Source: Pyrrhoderma lamaoense (taxonomy: Eukaryota; Basidiomycota; Agaricomycetes; Hymenochaetales; Hymenochaetaceae). Taken from it: 64,000 bases of DNA. A program made the translations under genes and the position numbers. Of the stretch, positions 49,885 through 62,050 are shown piece by piece. Numbering within the stretch: position 1 is the stretch's first letter; every line of letters begins with the position of its first letter. Location: NCBI GenBank assembly GCA_002794735.1, contig NBAZ01000008.1:620001-684000 (forward strand), read 5' to 3'. The notes beneath the pieces are model-generated. The model was not told the origin of the DNA. It did no database searches and saw only the letters and a list, made by a program, of their open reading frames with translations.

Positions 49885-52800
49885 TTAAATATTATCCTCA
49901 GGTCCATCTTCAATAAGTTTCGCATAATCCTCATAAGTGGCAAACGTAGGTAATGCTCTACGCTGGCGTTTTGTAGTCTTCTCCCCGTCTCCCCCATCTT
50001 TACGTTTACGTTTGTTCTTGGATTTAGAGGACTCGAATGTATCCCCTCCGAATCCAGACCATTCACCGTCATCTACGGCGGACTCAGGATCGGATTCGGC
50101 GTCGGATGGGAAGTCAATGAGACCTTCTGGGAGGTCAACCTCCGAAAGGTCGATGAGATCGTCTGCGTCGGAATCTTCTGCTAAGGAAAGGTCGCTTTCA
50201 TCTTCATCGTCCTGAGCTACATCCCTCTTCTCCTTCTCCGCACTCTCTTCCTCGTCCTCGTCATAAGAACCTAGGGATTCAGAGTCATCTTCCGAGAAGT
50301 CGTCGATATCATCGTCTTCTGCACCAGGCTGTAAATCTGGATTTGTCGCTTTCATGGCTTTCCAGATTTCAGCTTCACCCTCACTGCTATCTTCCTCGTC
50401 TTCTTCACTGTCCACAGTGGGCCTTTTCTTACTTTCTATCCCCTCATGCTCTGAATCTTCATCCTCATCCTCACCAACTTCACTACCTTCTGAACCACCA
50501 TCATCCTTCTCACCTCCTTTCCTCTTCGCTACCTTTTCTGCCTTTGCGCGCTCTTTCTCGCTCTTCTTAGAGAAATATTTATGGAAAAAGATCTAAGAAA
50601 GAGGGACAATTTTTAACCGGGCTCTGTCATTAAACATAAATCATAGAATACTTCATCATACCTGATCAACCGGAACATCCTTTTCATTCTTCTTCCAAAA
50701 CGCCTCATCGTTAACGGTAGTAAGCCCGTCAGTCTGTGCACCTTTTACTACTCGCACGCTTGTTCCATCAGATGGCGTTGCACCCGGTTGCATTGCACTC
50801 GCACCCTTGGGCTTGAGTTTCTTCGGGTTCTTATACACGAACCGATCGAGGAAGTGAGAAAGTGTGTTAAGTGAGAGATCAGCATTCGCCGTAAGCTCCT
50901 TCCCGGAGAGTAGTTGAGATGTATGTAGGCGGATTGTTGGGTGGAAATGTTGGAGAAGTGGTGTCTGAATAAAAGTCACAAGGAAAGTAAGAACTAAGTA
51001 AAAGTCAATTCCTGAATATGAATACTAACGATTTCCCACATAGGAGTCGCACTGGCATTGGCGTATTGGGGGTCGCGTTTTTTGGGATCGTAGATATCAT
51101 CCGAATTCTGAGTCATTTGCTTGGGTTCCGTAAGTAATTCCTTGATGGATGGTTGTGCCTTAAAGAGCTAGAAAGAGTATCAGCTCAGGATATCTCTTCA
51201 CGTAAACGTAGTTAGACCAGCTTACTTCGCCAAGTAAAAACAGACCACCAGCGACGAACTCTATTCCTCCACTACCAGCAGCAACAAGCAACTGAACGAA
51301 CCGACGGACAAAAGCCTTCACACGCTCCGTTTTTGTATCCATCTTGAGAGATTTCAGAAGAAGATTGAGATACATGGCTTGCTTTGAGGAAGAACCTAAT
51401 CGTGGATCTTGGAGTGATGCGTACAGAGCTCGATAATACCTGTCGCTTATGGCTGCCTGGAGAGTGCTTGAAGAAGAATTCGTCGATAAGGTTTGACATA
51501 TCTGCATTATCAGCCGCAAAGCTTGTAGTGAGATATTGAACGTAGATTTGTAACATATTAAGAAGAGTGTATCGATATGTTTACTAAACCTAAAAAGATG
51601 TGAGTATGAGAATCTCGATATTAAACTCGATACTAACTCGACGTCCTCAATGCTGAGTTTGGCAAAAGGAAGTGCTCGATTTACACCCGTTAATATGGCG
51701 GAAATCAACTTTGAATCAGCGTCCTCCACTTCTGCAAACTCCGTACTATACTCTTCTTTTTCCTTGCCCTTCCCTAATTTCTCATCCTGTTTCTTTCTCT
51801 TTTCCTTTGCATACTTCGAATGGTCGACATTTGCTTCCGACCCTTCTTTTGTGGGATTCGTTGCGGTACCAAGTATCTCCTTGAAAAGCTCAAAATAAAG
51901 GTGGATGAGCTGTACGGCAACAGCCCTATCTGATTCGGTTGGAGCGAGCACTATCTGATTTAGAGTGATTGCCGAGTAGTATTTTACATGTTCCTGTTGT
52001 AAGTCCTTCTTTTCTGACTTTGCCTGTGCTTTTGCCTTCGCCTTCGGATTTGACTCCTCGTCTACAAACTTTAGATGTGTAGCTCCGGAAGGAGTTGTAG
52101 TAGCCGAACTACTGCGCGTCGGCCGCATTACAAGAGAAGACATTTCACGGATGACAATAGCCTTCATTGAGGGGTGAGTTTGGAGCAATTGTAGGATATG
52201 ATATGAAGCACGAGATGCTACGGGCCGTTCCGAGTCTCCCTGAGAATGAATTAGTCAAATATAGGATAATGTTAACCAATAATCTCAGCATACCAGCTTA
52301 TTGACAAGTAGTCTTAAGAGATTATGCTCCTGCTCTGGTTTCTCACGAAGAAGTGTAAGTATCAAACCCATTGCTTGCATCCGAACATATGGCAAGGGAT
52401 CTAGCGATAGTGCCTATAGTTTGATTTAATAGCAATTCTTATTTTGCTAGTACTAAGAAATTACCGCACCTCAAGAACTTGGAGTAAACTGAAAAAGTAC
52501 TTTTTCAACCAGTCCTCGAAATACCACACTAATAGATGTTTTTCAGTTACTCCGGGGTGTGATAATGGCTGATCAGCAAAGTATCTGAATAATTGATGAA
52601 TCACAATTATAATCCATGTTTTCGTCATAAGTCTTAGAGTAGATATTTACCTTAATTTCCGATCTGGGGCACCCCCACCAACCCACCAATCTACAATCGC
52701 TCGAAGAGCCTTCAAGCTCTCTTCTCTACCCTTCTTTTGGCTCATAGACCGCAATGTTTCCAAAGCTCGAGTATTATGAACAGGACTACTTTGTGCCATT

Positions 52801-53697
52801 AGAGTGAGCGCAGAAAGTTTGTCACTAAGAGTACCATTTGCTAAAACTTGTTGCAAAAAGGCGGCATCCGAAGCAGAAGAAGCAAGTTTATGCGCAGAAG
52901 AGGAACTGGCTTGCTCGTATGCATGTAGCTCCTTCGAATGAAGCTCGGCTGCTTCTGCTTGCTTGGAAGAGAGTAGTTTAGGGGTGATGTTTGTAGCAGG
53001 CTCTTCTAAAGATAGAGGTGAAAGAGTAGAATTGTACCATAGAGGTGTTGGTTCGAGTAACTATGGTTTGAATTTAGTTGAAGTTTGCTCTTTGATTTGA
53101 GATAGTACATACTAAACGAGAATCCGAGCCAATTTGAGGGATTACTATTTGCTTCTTTTTCTCGACTTCTGCTTTTTGGCTTGTCTTGTCACCATTCTTT
53201 GAGGCTTTACCCAATGCTCCAGACTCCTTATTATATGTTTCTTCCCCTCCTTCCCCCTCTTGGTCTTCTTCTTCTTCTTCTACATCCTCGGGCCTCATCT
53301 TTGAGAAGTCCAAAGTCTTCATGAAGCCTTTCAGATCTTTGAATAGGGAGCCCTGGACTCAAAGCGTTACTTCACTATAAAGGGTAGAAGAATTAAATTA
53401 AACTTACGTCTTTATTGCTACTACCTGCAACAGGCGGTTCTGCATCACTATCAACATCCTTCAACAGCTCAAATCTTCTTCGTCACCGCCTAGAGATAAA
53501 ATTGCATCTTTAAGAGTTTTTGAAATATCCACCGTTTTTGAGGAGGATGCATTTTTCGAAGCAGAGCTTGTAGATGGCTGGCTAGAACCTGCTTCCGATG
53601 TTTCAATGAATCTAGTTTTTTTAGAGGCGCCGTCTTGCTTATGTTTTGACTTTGATGGCGCATGCGCATCCTTCTTCTTGGACTGAATGCGTGCCAT
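49885..53697 (-). CDS. MAK21: Mak21/Noc1, CBF-domain 60S ribosome assembly factor
   Basis: A nucleolar CEBPZ/Mak21-family protein that works with Noc2 in early 60S assembly. The start at 53697 is MARIQSKKKDAHAPSKSK. A basic/Ser-rich part leads to KTLKDAILSLGGDEED, then LLKDVDSDAEPP after a frame break at 53471-53473 (AAA, TTT on the coding strand). Family blocks follow: KDLKGFMKTLDFSKM, VHNTRALETLRSM, LKALRAIVDWWVGGGAPDRK, YVRMQAMGLILTLLREKP, LLRLLVNKL, KYYSAITLNQIVL, ILTGVNRALPFAKLSIED and HIDTLFLICYKSTFNISLQA. KKRDPQYANASATPMWEI is the Mak21/Noc1 core, and LQHFHPTIRLHTSQLLSG follows. The C-terminus is a long Asp/Glu/Ser tract with a KNKRKRKDG basic patch, ending PEDNI at 49885. It is divergent to the phosphatase gene, 220 bases away. 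Confidence 0.93.
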
Positions 53698-53917
53698 CTC
53701 TTGGAAATTCAAGTATGGCTAGTATGCGTAGTACAAGTTTAATTCGCTTGCATTTCAAGTTAAGAAATTTACTCATGAGATGATCGACGCGGCTCTTGAT
53801 CAAGTTGATGCGCTGCCGAACATTCACGTGCATTGCCGGAAACGAAGCCTCACATATCTCTATTGCGGTATGCATTATCTTTTCAAGGCATCAGAATGAA
53901 CCGCCCACCCTACATAT

Positions 53918-54802
53918 ATGACTTCCATGAAGCATGACACTGTTTTACGTATCTACCTTGTACGTCATGGAGAAACTAACGAAAATCGAGCTGGAATCGT
54001 TCAAGGACAGCTGGATACTGAATTGAATAAGGATGGGATATTTCAATCTGATCTATGTGCCGAAGCTTTGAAAGATGTTAATTTTGTCGTGGCCTTCACG
54101 AGTGATTTAAAGAGGACGGTTGATGTAAGTACTAATGCTCTAGTTTTGGGAATGAAAATGAGACATGCATGCTAAACATGGTATAAATACATGTAAAGAC
54201 GGCCTCTATTATTATGAAGTACCATCCGGATGTGGAGCTACTCAAAGACCCTGGGCTTCGCGAACGTGTGAGTTAGATCTGGTTATCGGTTATATCAATG
54301 CATGAATAGTTAATAAAGACATATAAAAATAGCACATGGGTGAGTTGCAGGGAGCGAGAGGAGGAAGTTTCGATCGCAGGAGATTACCTCCTTCAGTAGA
54401 GTCTGATACCGCGTTGGTCTTGTCTATTTGTATCACATGAAATACGTTTTATAACGGCCGCAAACTATCTACAGGTTTTCTAATCGTGTTAGTGAGTGGT
54501 GGAAAACAGTCATAGAGCAGCATCTACCTTCGATCCCACTCGTATCAGAAGTACAGGATGTTCTGGTTGTTAGCCATGGCGCATACATTAATACGCTATG
54601 TCACATACTGGTGGCCAATGGGACAATTGTAATGGACCCAGGCATTAGGTGGGAGCCATGTTATAACACCTCTATATCCATCATCGAGATGCAGAGGGAC
54701 AAGCGAGGGAAGTTGGTAAAATACTCGGACATATCACATCTTCTATCTGCTGAGGACATCGTAGAGACAAATGCAGATGAGCAAACAGAAACCCCCGATT
54801 GA
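53918..54802 (+). CDS. Histidine phosphatase (phosphoglycerate-mutase/TIGAR-like)
   Basis: A branch-1 histidine phosphatase. The catalytic block is YLVRHGETNENRAGIVQGQL, with His in LVRHGET and the conserved arginine in ENR. FTSDLKRTVDTA and VSHGAYINTLC (second active-site histidine) complete the pocket; KDPGLRER and MGELQGARGG carry the usual acidic and glycine residues. Introns break the gene after LKRTVD, after LRER, and before VFSNRVSEWW. The end WLLS-like tail is replaced by an acidic tail (ETNADEQTETPD). The substrate (fructose-2,6-bisphosphate, phosphoglycerate or a nucleotide) cannot be told. The frame is intact. It starts 220 bases from MAK21 on the other strand. Confidence 0.88.
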
Positions 54803-55289
54803 TTATTTCTGTAGTATTACTAAATTTCTCCAACAACAAGTAATCATAATCATATTCATTATAACCGCCAGTTTTAGACGCCGGTGTATTATACGCCGAT
54901 CGGAATTTATCATATATGGTAAAAAATGTCATTTTATACATATTGGGAAGCTTTTAAAAGAATGAAGATTACAAGTGCTGTATTGAGCGAGGTGGTGCAC
55001 TGAGAGTTGAGCTCAGAAACATGGATAATCGCATTCAACTCGGTAATAAAACCCTCAATTCAAGTATCACATTCCTTTATCTCTATTTTCTATGTCTGGT
55101 CCTCCTACAGAATGCTCAGCTCTCCTGGAGAGCAATGGTGTTGCAGTCTCAACTAATGGTCACTTACCTTTCTTACAGCGTATCTTGAGGAGTCAAGACT
55201 GTTCAGTGACGCTATTGTCTCGCCAGGAGGGGGAGACTGCGTCGTGCTGGGAGTATCAACGTGACGACGCCCCTCATCTCACCCATTCC

Positions 55290-55684
55290 TCACACGACCA
55301 TGACCATTAATTCCACCAAGATCCGATGATCCGATTCAGAGGCGGAGTCTTCATCTGTCCCACTAGCAGTTTCCGAGTCGGCTGCAGAGCCTGAGTCGTC
55401 GTCAGAGGTTCCAGAGACGAGACATCGTCATCACTTGAACCATCTCTCGCAATTTCCGCGTCTTCATCTGACTCTAAATCTCCTACCCTTGCACGGGCCC
55501 TCGGCCTTCTGCGTGCGACTCGAGATTTGCGTGCGGCTGGTTTCTGAGAATAATGCTGCTGGGATTGCTGATTAGAAGCCTTTTTGGGAGGCATGGCAGG
55601 CTTTGAAGAACTTGGACGTGATGAGGTAGTGTTTATAATTGCCGGAGACATAGACGGAACGATATCAGTTTGAAGCGAGCACAA
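55290..55684 (-). CDS. Small basic/acidic protein with AT-hook-like patch, unrecognised
   Basis: Not recognised. The frame begins MCSLQTDIVPSMSPAIIN (or at the second methionine, or MPPKKASNQQSQQ). A basic stretch RVARRRPRARARVG resembles an AT-hook or nucleolar signal. An acidic part follows (LESDEDAEIARDG, SSDDD). The frame then drifts into VSSLEPLTTTQ; one missing base near 55410 would give GTSDDDSGSAADSETASGTD, keeping the acidic bias to a stop at 55290. An overlapping plus-strand frame (55092-55310) competes with the 3' end. It could be a chromatin or ribosome-assembly protein, by composition only. Confidence 0.4.
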
Positions 55685-56070
55685 AACAATGTGGATACTT
55701 AACTCGTGAATTCCACAGTGTTGGTAGTTTGAATATGATTAAAGATTTGTAGATTGCAGAAGTACTCATAGCTAATCATATTGCAATTAATCCAAGAGGC
55801 CAAGTCGATCTGAAGCCACACTATGAATCCATCTACATTATACTGGGAATCCCCGATACGATAGTCCTGATTGCGCCTACAATAAAAGTATTATATGCAT
55901 GCAAATGAGTTGTATTTAGCATGCGGGATAAAAGTTCTTCAAGTATATTTTGCAAAGTGTTATCGATCCAACCCTTTATGAGCAATTTCGGCACCCATAT
56001 GCACGTATATATGCATGATAATTCATTCTCATTGAGAGGAGTCCTCATCAATATCGACTTTTAGTAGTAC
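55685..56070. other. Intergenic, 55.7-56.07 kb
   Basis: This lies between the start of the small minus-strand protein and the start of the repeat protein, so it may hold both promoters. It is AT-rich; I see nothing else in it. Confidence 0.5.
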
Positions 56071-57060
56071 ATGGATATTCCTTCTAGCGAAGGCTCAGGC
56101 TCCCAGTTCGTACCATCAAGAACACCCAGGAAGGTTAATGTACCTGACCTTGCAACGGTTGAAGAATACAGAACACTTTTCCAAAGAAATTTTAAAAAAC
56201 TACCGCCCAATGTAACTGAACCCAAAAGAACCAAATGGCTCAACTTACTTAATTTTATAAATGAAAAGGGAAATGGGATATCTGTTGAAGATATTAAGGG
56301 AAGGATACGAGACGAGGAGAACTTGCTTCATGAAAAAATGAGAGCAGAAGCAAAGAAAAAGCGCGATGAGAAGTCAATACAAGAGACTGGGCATGTTCGT
56401 AATAAAACTGATTGTAGAAAAGCGAAACCAACAGGCATAGAAAAACAGAGAAAAAAACATGAACCAACCCCCAGATTTACAGACATCCATCATGCCAGAG
56501 AATGGCTATTTGATAAGAGTCGAAAGGTGGACAAGAGGGACAAGAAGAGATGGGAAGATTTCTATAACTATGCTATTAAACCGGGTATCACCGAGGGGGA
56601 CGTTAACAAAGTTATAGATGAGGATAAGAAGAAACGTGCTCAAAGCTGTGCCAAATCATATCAACGGAGAAAGGACAAGAGAGAAGAAGAAAAAAAGAAT
56701 AAACCGCCGAATCGTTTGTCTTGGCGTAAACCTATTGATAGAGATTTGTGGCCAGGAATAAGAGAAAAAGATACAGTGGAAGAATATAAGGAACTTTTCT
56801 TGAAGAGGTATAACTCTGATTATTTCTGTACCAACACGAAGGTAAAGCAGAAAGAATATTATACATATGCATGTGAAGAAGGCCGAACTGTGGATGAAAT
56901 TCGAGAATACGTCAAACCAAAACGAAAAGATGGTTCGGCCGCGAAAGAACAAAAGGAAACGGAGGCCATAGCAAGCAGTTCTAATAGTACTAAAGCTAAG
57001 AGCCAGGTAGCAAGATCCCCTAACCGATCAGCTTCTGGAGTGACTGGACGTAGAGAGTAG
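56071..57060 (+). CDS. Unknown Lys-rich protein with three internal repeats (EEY...LF unit)
   Basis: Not recognised. A single intronless frame of 329 codons, unusual in this intron-dense window. Three diverged copies of a unit of about 55 residues lie at residues 28-84, 136-189 and 234-287. Their starts read ATVEEYRTLFQRNF, TDIHHAREWLFDK and DTVEEYKELFLKRY; their middles KRTKWLNLLNFINEKG, KKRWEDFYNYAIKPG and KQKEYYTYACEEG; their ends VEDIKGRIRDEE, EGDVNKVIDEDK and VDEIREYVKPKR. Between copies are Lys/Arg/Glu-rich linkers. Lysine-rich composition suggests a nuclear or nucleic-acid-binding protein, by inference. The EEY..YF motif recurs in the degenerate frame at 7640-9099. No homologue family is known to me. 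Confidence 0.65.
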   Translation: MDIPSSEGSGSQFVPSRTPRKVNVPDLATVEEYRTLFQRNFKKLPPNVTEPKRTKWLNLLNFINEKGNGISVEDIKGRIRDEENLLHEKMRAEAKKKRDEKSIQETGHVRNKTDCRKAKPTGIEKQRKKHEPTPRFTDIHHAREWLFDKSRKVDKRDKKRWEDFYNYAIKPGITEGDVNKVIDEDKKKRAQSCAKSYQRRKDKREEEKKNKPPNRLSWRKPIDRDLWPGIREKDTVEEYKELFLKRYNSDYFCTNTKVKQKEYYTYACEEGRTVDEIREYVKPKRKDGSAAKEQKETEAIASSSNSTKAKSQVARSPNRSASGVTGRRE

Positions 57061-58681
57061 TTGAAAGGTATCCAAACGTAAGGTACACAAGTTTATTTTA
57101 TATGATCTTACATATAAAAATCAGATCGAGCCATATGCCTGGTTATTCTATTCCATTAAGTATATTTAAAACTAAACTTTTGGTCAGGTTTTGGCCTTTG
57201 TGTCGTAATTAGTGGCGAGGACTTGGGGTTTAGAGTCTGCCTATACCAAACACAATGCTCAGGCTAAGATTTGAGGGCTGAAAAGCGAGTAACTCGACTT
57301 CGGCCGGAGCGTAGAGACTGAAAGAGACCTTGAGGCGAGCTGAGAATTCACAGACCTGTAAAAGTAGTAGAAACGTATAGCACAGGGCTGTAGTTTGAGA
57401 TAAAAGTGTATGTATTTCAGTCCGCCCGGACGACTTGCAGTACGGTCAGAGCGTTACAAGCGCGCCCGGGCAGCCTAATAAAGCAGCAGAGCAGCAGATA
57501 AAGAGTACAGGCGACTAGTAGAGAGCTACTCGGGGGGGGGGGTGAATGGATCGACTAGGAGCTGACCGATTCACTATGACCTCAAGTCTGTAGGCTTGTA
57601 TAGCAAAACACGAGATAAAGGGTAGATTAAAAGGAAAGCATGACGCTCAGGTGGCTATATGCCACTGGACGAAGGGTTTAAGCTAACAGAATTGAGGGGG
57701 TCATATAAACGGGCCCTACCCTCGAGTAAGAGTAGAAAGTGAAGCTAAATAGTAAGAGAAATGGACCAGGCGCGCGGCCGAGCGGTAGCAATGGACTTTT
57801 CGGGCGAGTTAGAAAGTGCATTATAAATGCACTACGACCGGCCAAACACTTAGCTGGTCCTACAATATATTCTGAATTGATGCAAGTAGTTGAGAAGCCA
57901 TCTCTGTAGAAATCAAAGAGTTCCAAGTCCACTGAGTTCAGGTTCAAAATTTGGAGTTCGTGCCGGCCACTTAAATATCATGGGAAACTGATTAATACCA
58001 CCATTATCCAAGCCAGAGCGGCTCGCATTTTTTAAAAAATACTCAATTATTTATTACAGTATGAGCTTAATGCATCAAAAAATTGGACATAGCCTACATG
58101 CAACTATAGGGGCACCTTTAGATCTACTCCTTTTACTCAATATACTACAAATTTGGGGTTAAACACCCTATCATGCTAATTATAATATATAACAACTGTA
58201 GCGCAAGAAGCAAAGTTAAAATTACATAGGCATAAGGAAAAGAAATTTGAAGAATAGGGCCAAGCCAAGTTCTTATTACACCAGAGAACAAAACTGGGCC
58301 ATTTGTGCATGTAGATTAGAAGATGTCCACCAATGCTGACACCTCACGGCCTAAATCCCAGTTTAGAAAAAGATAAAAGCTCCCGTATCTCCACAAGAGA
58401 CATAAACCAGAAAGATTAGATGGCAAGTACGTTGTTCTTGTGACAAATAGAATAAATGGGGTATAGTAATACAGCCTACCTTGGTTGGCTGAGCAAAATA
58501 ATAGATCTGATGATTTACTGCTTGCACGCGAGGTCACGATGGCCATCACATGAGATTTCGTCATGAGATCCAGAACTGACTAATCACCACAAAATAGTTA
58601 ATATATATGTATAATACCAAGTCTTCAAGGCCCATGAGATACTCGTTAGCATATAGTGATCATTAGCTGCTATCTCTTGTC
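57061..58681. other. Intergenic, with a compositionally distinct island
   Basis: No coding piece was found. From about 57.28 to 57.90 kb the sequence is more GC-rich than its neighbours, with CCGGACG, GCGCGCCCGGGC and a ten-G run at 57533-57542, and then becomes AT-rich again. This island could be a decayed mobile element or a non-coding RNA, but I see no terminal repeats. A tRNA-like string GCGGCCGAGCGGTAGC at 57775 lacks a matching B box. Confidence 0.5.
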
Positions 58682-59271
58682 ATGAGTACCACTACAAGCT
58701 CAGTACAAAGCCCCCCTGTGAATGGTGTCTCGGCCTATTTGGATTCGAACATCAGTGTTTCTAGTCTTCCCCAAGAGACAATAGACTTCGCAGGGAAGGT
58801 ATTCAATCTAGCTCGGAATGGAGGAGATGAACTACTGAGTGCATATCTTAATGCTGGGCTTCCACCAAATCTCACGAATGAAAAAGGCAAGTAGTTGATA
58901 TTTCTTCTAATTATACAGGCCCACAGTAAACAATTATTAATCTCTCCTTACTTTTACTAGGAAACACACTCTTAATGCTCGCCGCATATAACGGCCATGC
59001 TTCCACAGTCCGCCTACTACACTCTAAAGGGGCAGATCCGAATAGAGTAAATGATCGAAACCAGTCTCCTCTTGCCGGTGCTATTTTCAAGAATGAGGAA
59101 TCTGTTGTCCGCTCCCTTGTTGAGCTAGGAGCCGACCCTCGGTTAGGTACTCCCAATGCTATCGATACAGCAAAAGTATTCAAAAAGACTGAATGGCTGG
59201 ATTTGCTTGGAGCGACAGAAGAGGAGAAGAATGCACCAGGTCCGAATATATTTGGAATTGGATCGGGTTAA
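58682..59271 (+). CDS. Small ankyrin-repeat protein
   Basis: Two exons joined by an intron of about 75 bases after NLTNEKG. The start is MSTTTSSVQSPPVNGV, followed by QETIDFAGKVFNLARNGG and LLSAYLNAGLPPNLTNEKG. Ankyrin repeats read TLLMLAAYNGHASTVRLLHS, KGADPNRVNDRNQSPLAGAI and NEESVVRSLVELGADP. The tail is AKVFKKTEWLDLLGATEEEK, ending GIGSG. About 170 residues. It resembles the small fungal ankyrin proteins often left unnamed; the partner is unknown. It is convergent with SRP40, whose stop lies about 109 bases away. Confidence 0.85.
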
Positions 59272-59379
59272 GGACTAAATTCAAGGGGACAACAAGGACA
59301 AGAAAGAAACATAGCGTGTACATGTATTAATATAATTAAGGACATTGTTGGAGGATAAAATGGACGGCTAAATATTGGC

Positions 59380-61031
59380 TTAATCAAATCTGATGCTGTG
59401 TGTTTCCATCTGAAAGTAAGACCGGATGAGTAGAGTGTATGTCTTTGGTGTAACTTCACATACCGTAATCTCTCCTCCTCGATAGCTACCCCTCTTCTTT
59501 TTATTCTTCTCTTTCCTGAAACCACCTCCTCGTGTAACAATCAAGTCGGCGCTGGCACGTTCTCCATAGTCACCGCTTTTACCTCCCTGAACACGATTAA
59601 AAGTAAGATCAACAAGCGTTTATCAAGTACATTGTTCCGCGAAGACCTACCCGAGCAGCAAATGAGTTATCTTTAAGACGTTCATCCGCGAAACTGACAT
59701 CATCAACTTTGATGCGCTGGAAGGGTGTGTTGCTTTTTCGTGGTTGTTTACCCGGTTTTCCATTCTTTCCATTAGCGACCTTATTAGGTATGGGTGTACT
59801 TGTAAGCACAGGTGAAGCACCAGCTAAAGTGCTGGGCGTACTTTGCTTATCAAATATCTGCTCTTGCCTGTCAGAAGACTTATCTGAGCTTCCTTCTGAC
59901 CCGTTCTTTCCTGATGCTATTCCAATGTCGACTGCAATTTTCCTCTTTTTCGCTGGAGGCTTTTCGTCTTCATCAGAACTAGATTCGGAATCAGAACTCT
60001 CTTCCGAGCTAGACTCAGAATCAGAGCTCGAATCTGAGGATGCCGATTTGGCCTTTTTGGGATCTACGGACTTCTTAGGTTTCTCATTTTTTGCATCTTC
60101 ATCTGAGGAAGAGTCATCGGTCTCAGAATCAGAATCGGATTCAGGAGTCGATTCTGAGGAATCTGAAGACTCAGACTCAGAAGATGAGCCGGCTTTTGAG
60201 TCTGAAACACCCTTTTTATCGGATTTGTCTGGGATCTTGGCCGGCTCTACTTTTTTCTGGACTGCTTTCTTCGAGCTTGCTTTGATACTTGAGTCCGAGG
60301 ATTCCGAGCTCGAGTCAGAGTCGGTTTCGGAGTCACTATCCGTGCTGGAGGTATCGTCAGATTTCGCCACAGATGTTTTTGGGGCTTCCCCTTATCTGAC
60401 CGCTGTGGCTTCGACGTTGAATTGGAATCAGACGAAGAACTTGATTCCTCGGATTCTGAGTCTGAGTCCGAGTCTGAATCAGAGCTTGAGTCCTCAGATG
60501 ATGAAGAACTTGAATCTTTAGATTTTGCTTTAACAGCTAACAGGTCATAACAAGTAGAATATATGAAGTCAGCATTTTCAAAACCAATGAAATCTGTTGA
60601 TTGTCGGACCTTTTGATTTCTTTGATTTTGAAAGTGTATCTTGTTATGAAAAGATCATTAGAAGGGTGATTGTATTTGTGTCAACGGGAAAGCATACCTA
60701 ACGAAGGGGTACTTGGACAACGGGTAGATGTGTGAGCTTGAGAACGTATGCTTGAAGGAAGGGAGAAACACACCTTGAAAGTCTACTCCGTAATTCTACC
60801 AGCTTTTTTGACAGCTTCTCTACTGGTGTATCCGTATCTAGCACGATGTCTATGAAAGTGCTAAGTTCATCCATGCTTTTCTTAATCTGCTTGGCCGTTG
60901 CTGCATCCTTATTTTTTGTAGCCTCATTCACTACTTTATCAACGAACTCTGTGTTGCCAGACTATAGTCACGCTCAGCGCATATATCTTATATAAACAAA
61001 ACGTACCCTTACTGGCAGCCTTGAAATCCAT
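59380..61031 (-). CDS. SRP40: SRP40/Nopp140-type nucleolar Ser-rich phosphoprotein
   Basis: A nucleolar phosphoprotein that chaperones snoRNPs and Pol I factors. The start at 61031 reads MDFKAASK. A helical N-terminal part (FVDKVVNEATKNKD through VEKLSKKLVELRSRLSR) takes the place of the LisH end of Nopp140. Long alternating tracts of Ser/Asp/Glu (casein kinase 2 sites) and Lys/Pro/Ala follow, 60.5 to 59.9 kb. A frame break lies in the CCCC at 60388-60391, between TSKPQRSDKG and KTSVAKSDDTSS. The conserved SRP40 C-terminal domain is intact: FQRIKVDDVSFADERLKDNS, GDYGERASADLIVTRGGGFR, KEKNKKKRGSYRGGEI and, after the last intron, METHSIRFD with stop at 59380. The start lies 231 bases from RIB4. 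Confidence 0.87.
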
Positions 61032-61262
61032 CTTATTTTGCTAAACAAAAGTTTGGCTAGAGCTAGCTTTGGCTGGTAGACAAATAGATATTTTAAACGG
61101 TAAATCGTGATCTGCATTCACAAAATTTCTAGCACGTGATCATCTGTTGCGAAGTCGGCGCGTGCAATCCATGTGTGCATACATTCACGCCAAAATAGCA
61201 AACAACCTTGCTTTGTCCTCAAGGCACTGTTCTTTACCTCTACCTTAAACGACATAGAAAAC
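61032..61262. promoter_or_regulatory. Shared divergent promoter, SRP40 and RIB4
   Basis: Only 231 bases separate the two start codons. The stretch holds a CACGTGATC motif at about 61134-61142 (E-box or Cbf1-type) and AT-rich flanks. No other site is claimed. Confidence 0.55.

Positions 61263-62050
<788 letters not shown>

Noticed and set aside
57770..57850. tRNA-like string with GGCCGAGCGGT
   Set aside because: No acceptor stem, anticodon loop or GGTTCGAATCC-type B box fits around it.
59709..60521. Plus-strand 270-codon frame over SRP40
   Set aside because: It mirrors the repetitive Ser/Asp codons of SRP40, whose conserved C-terminal domain fixes the minus strand as coding.
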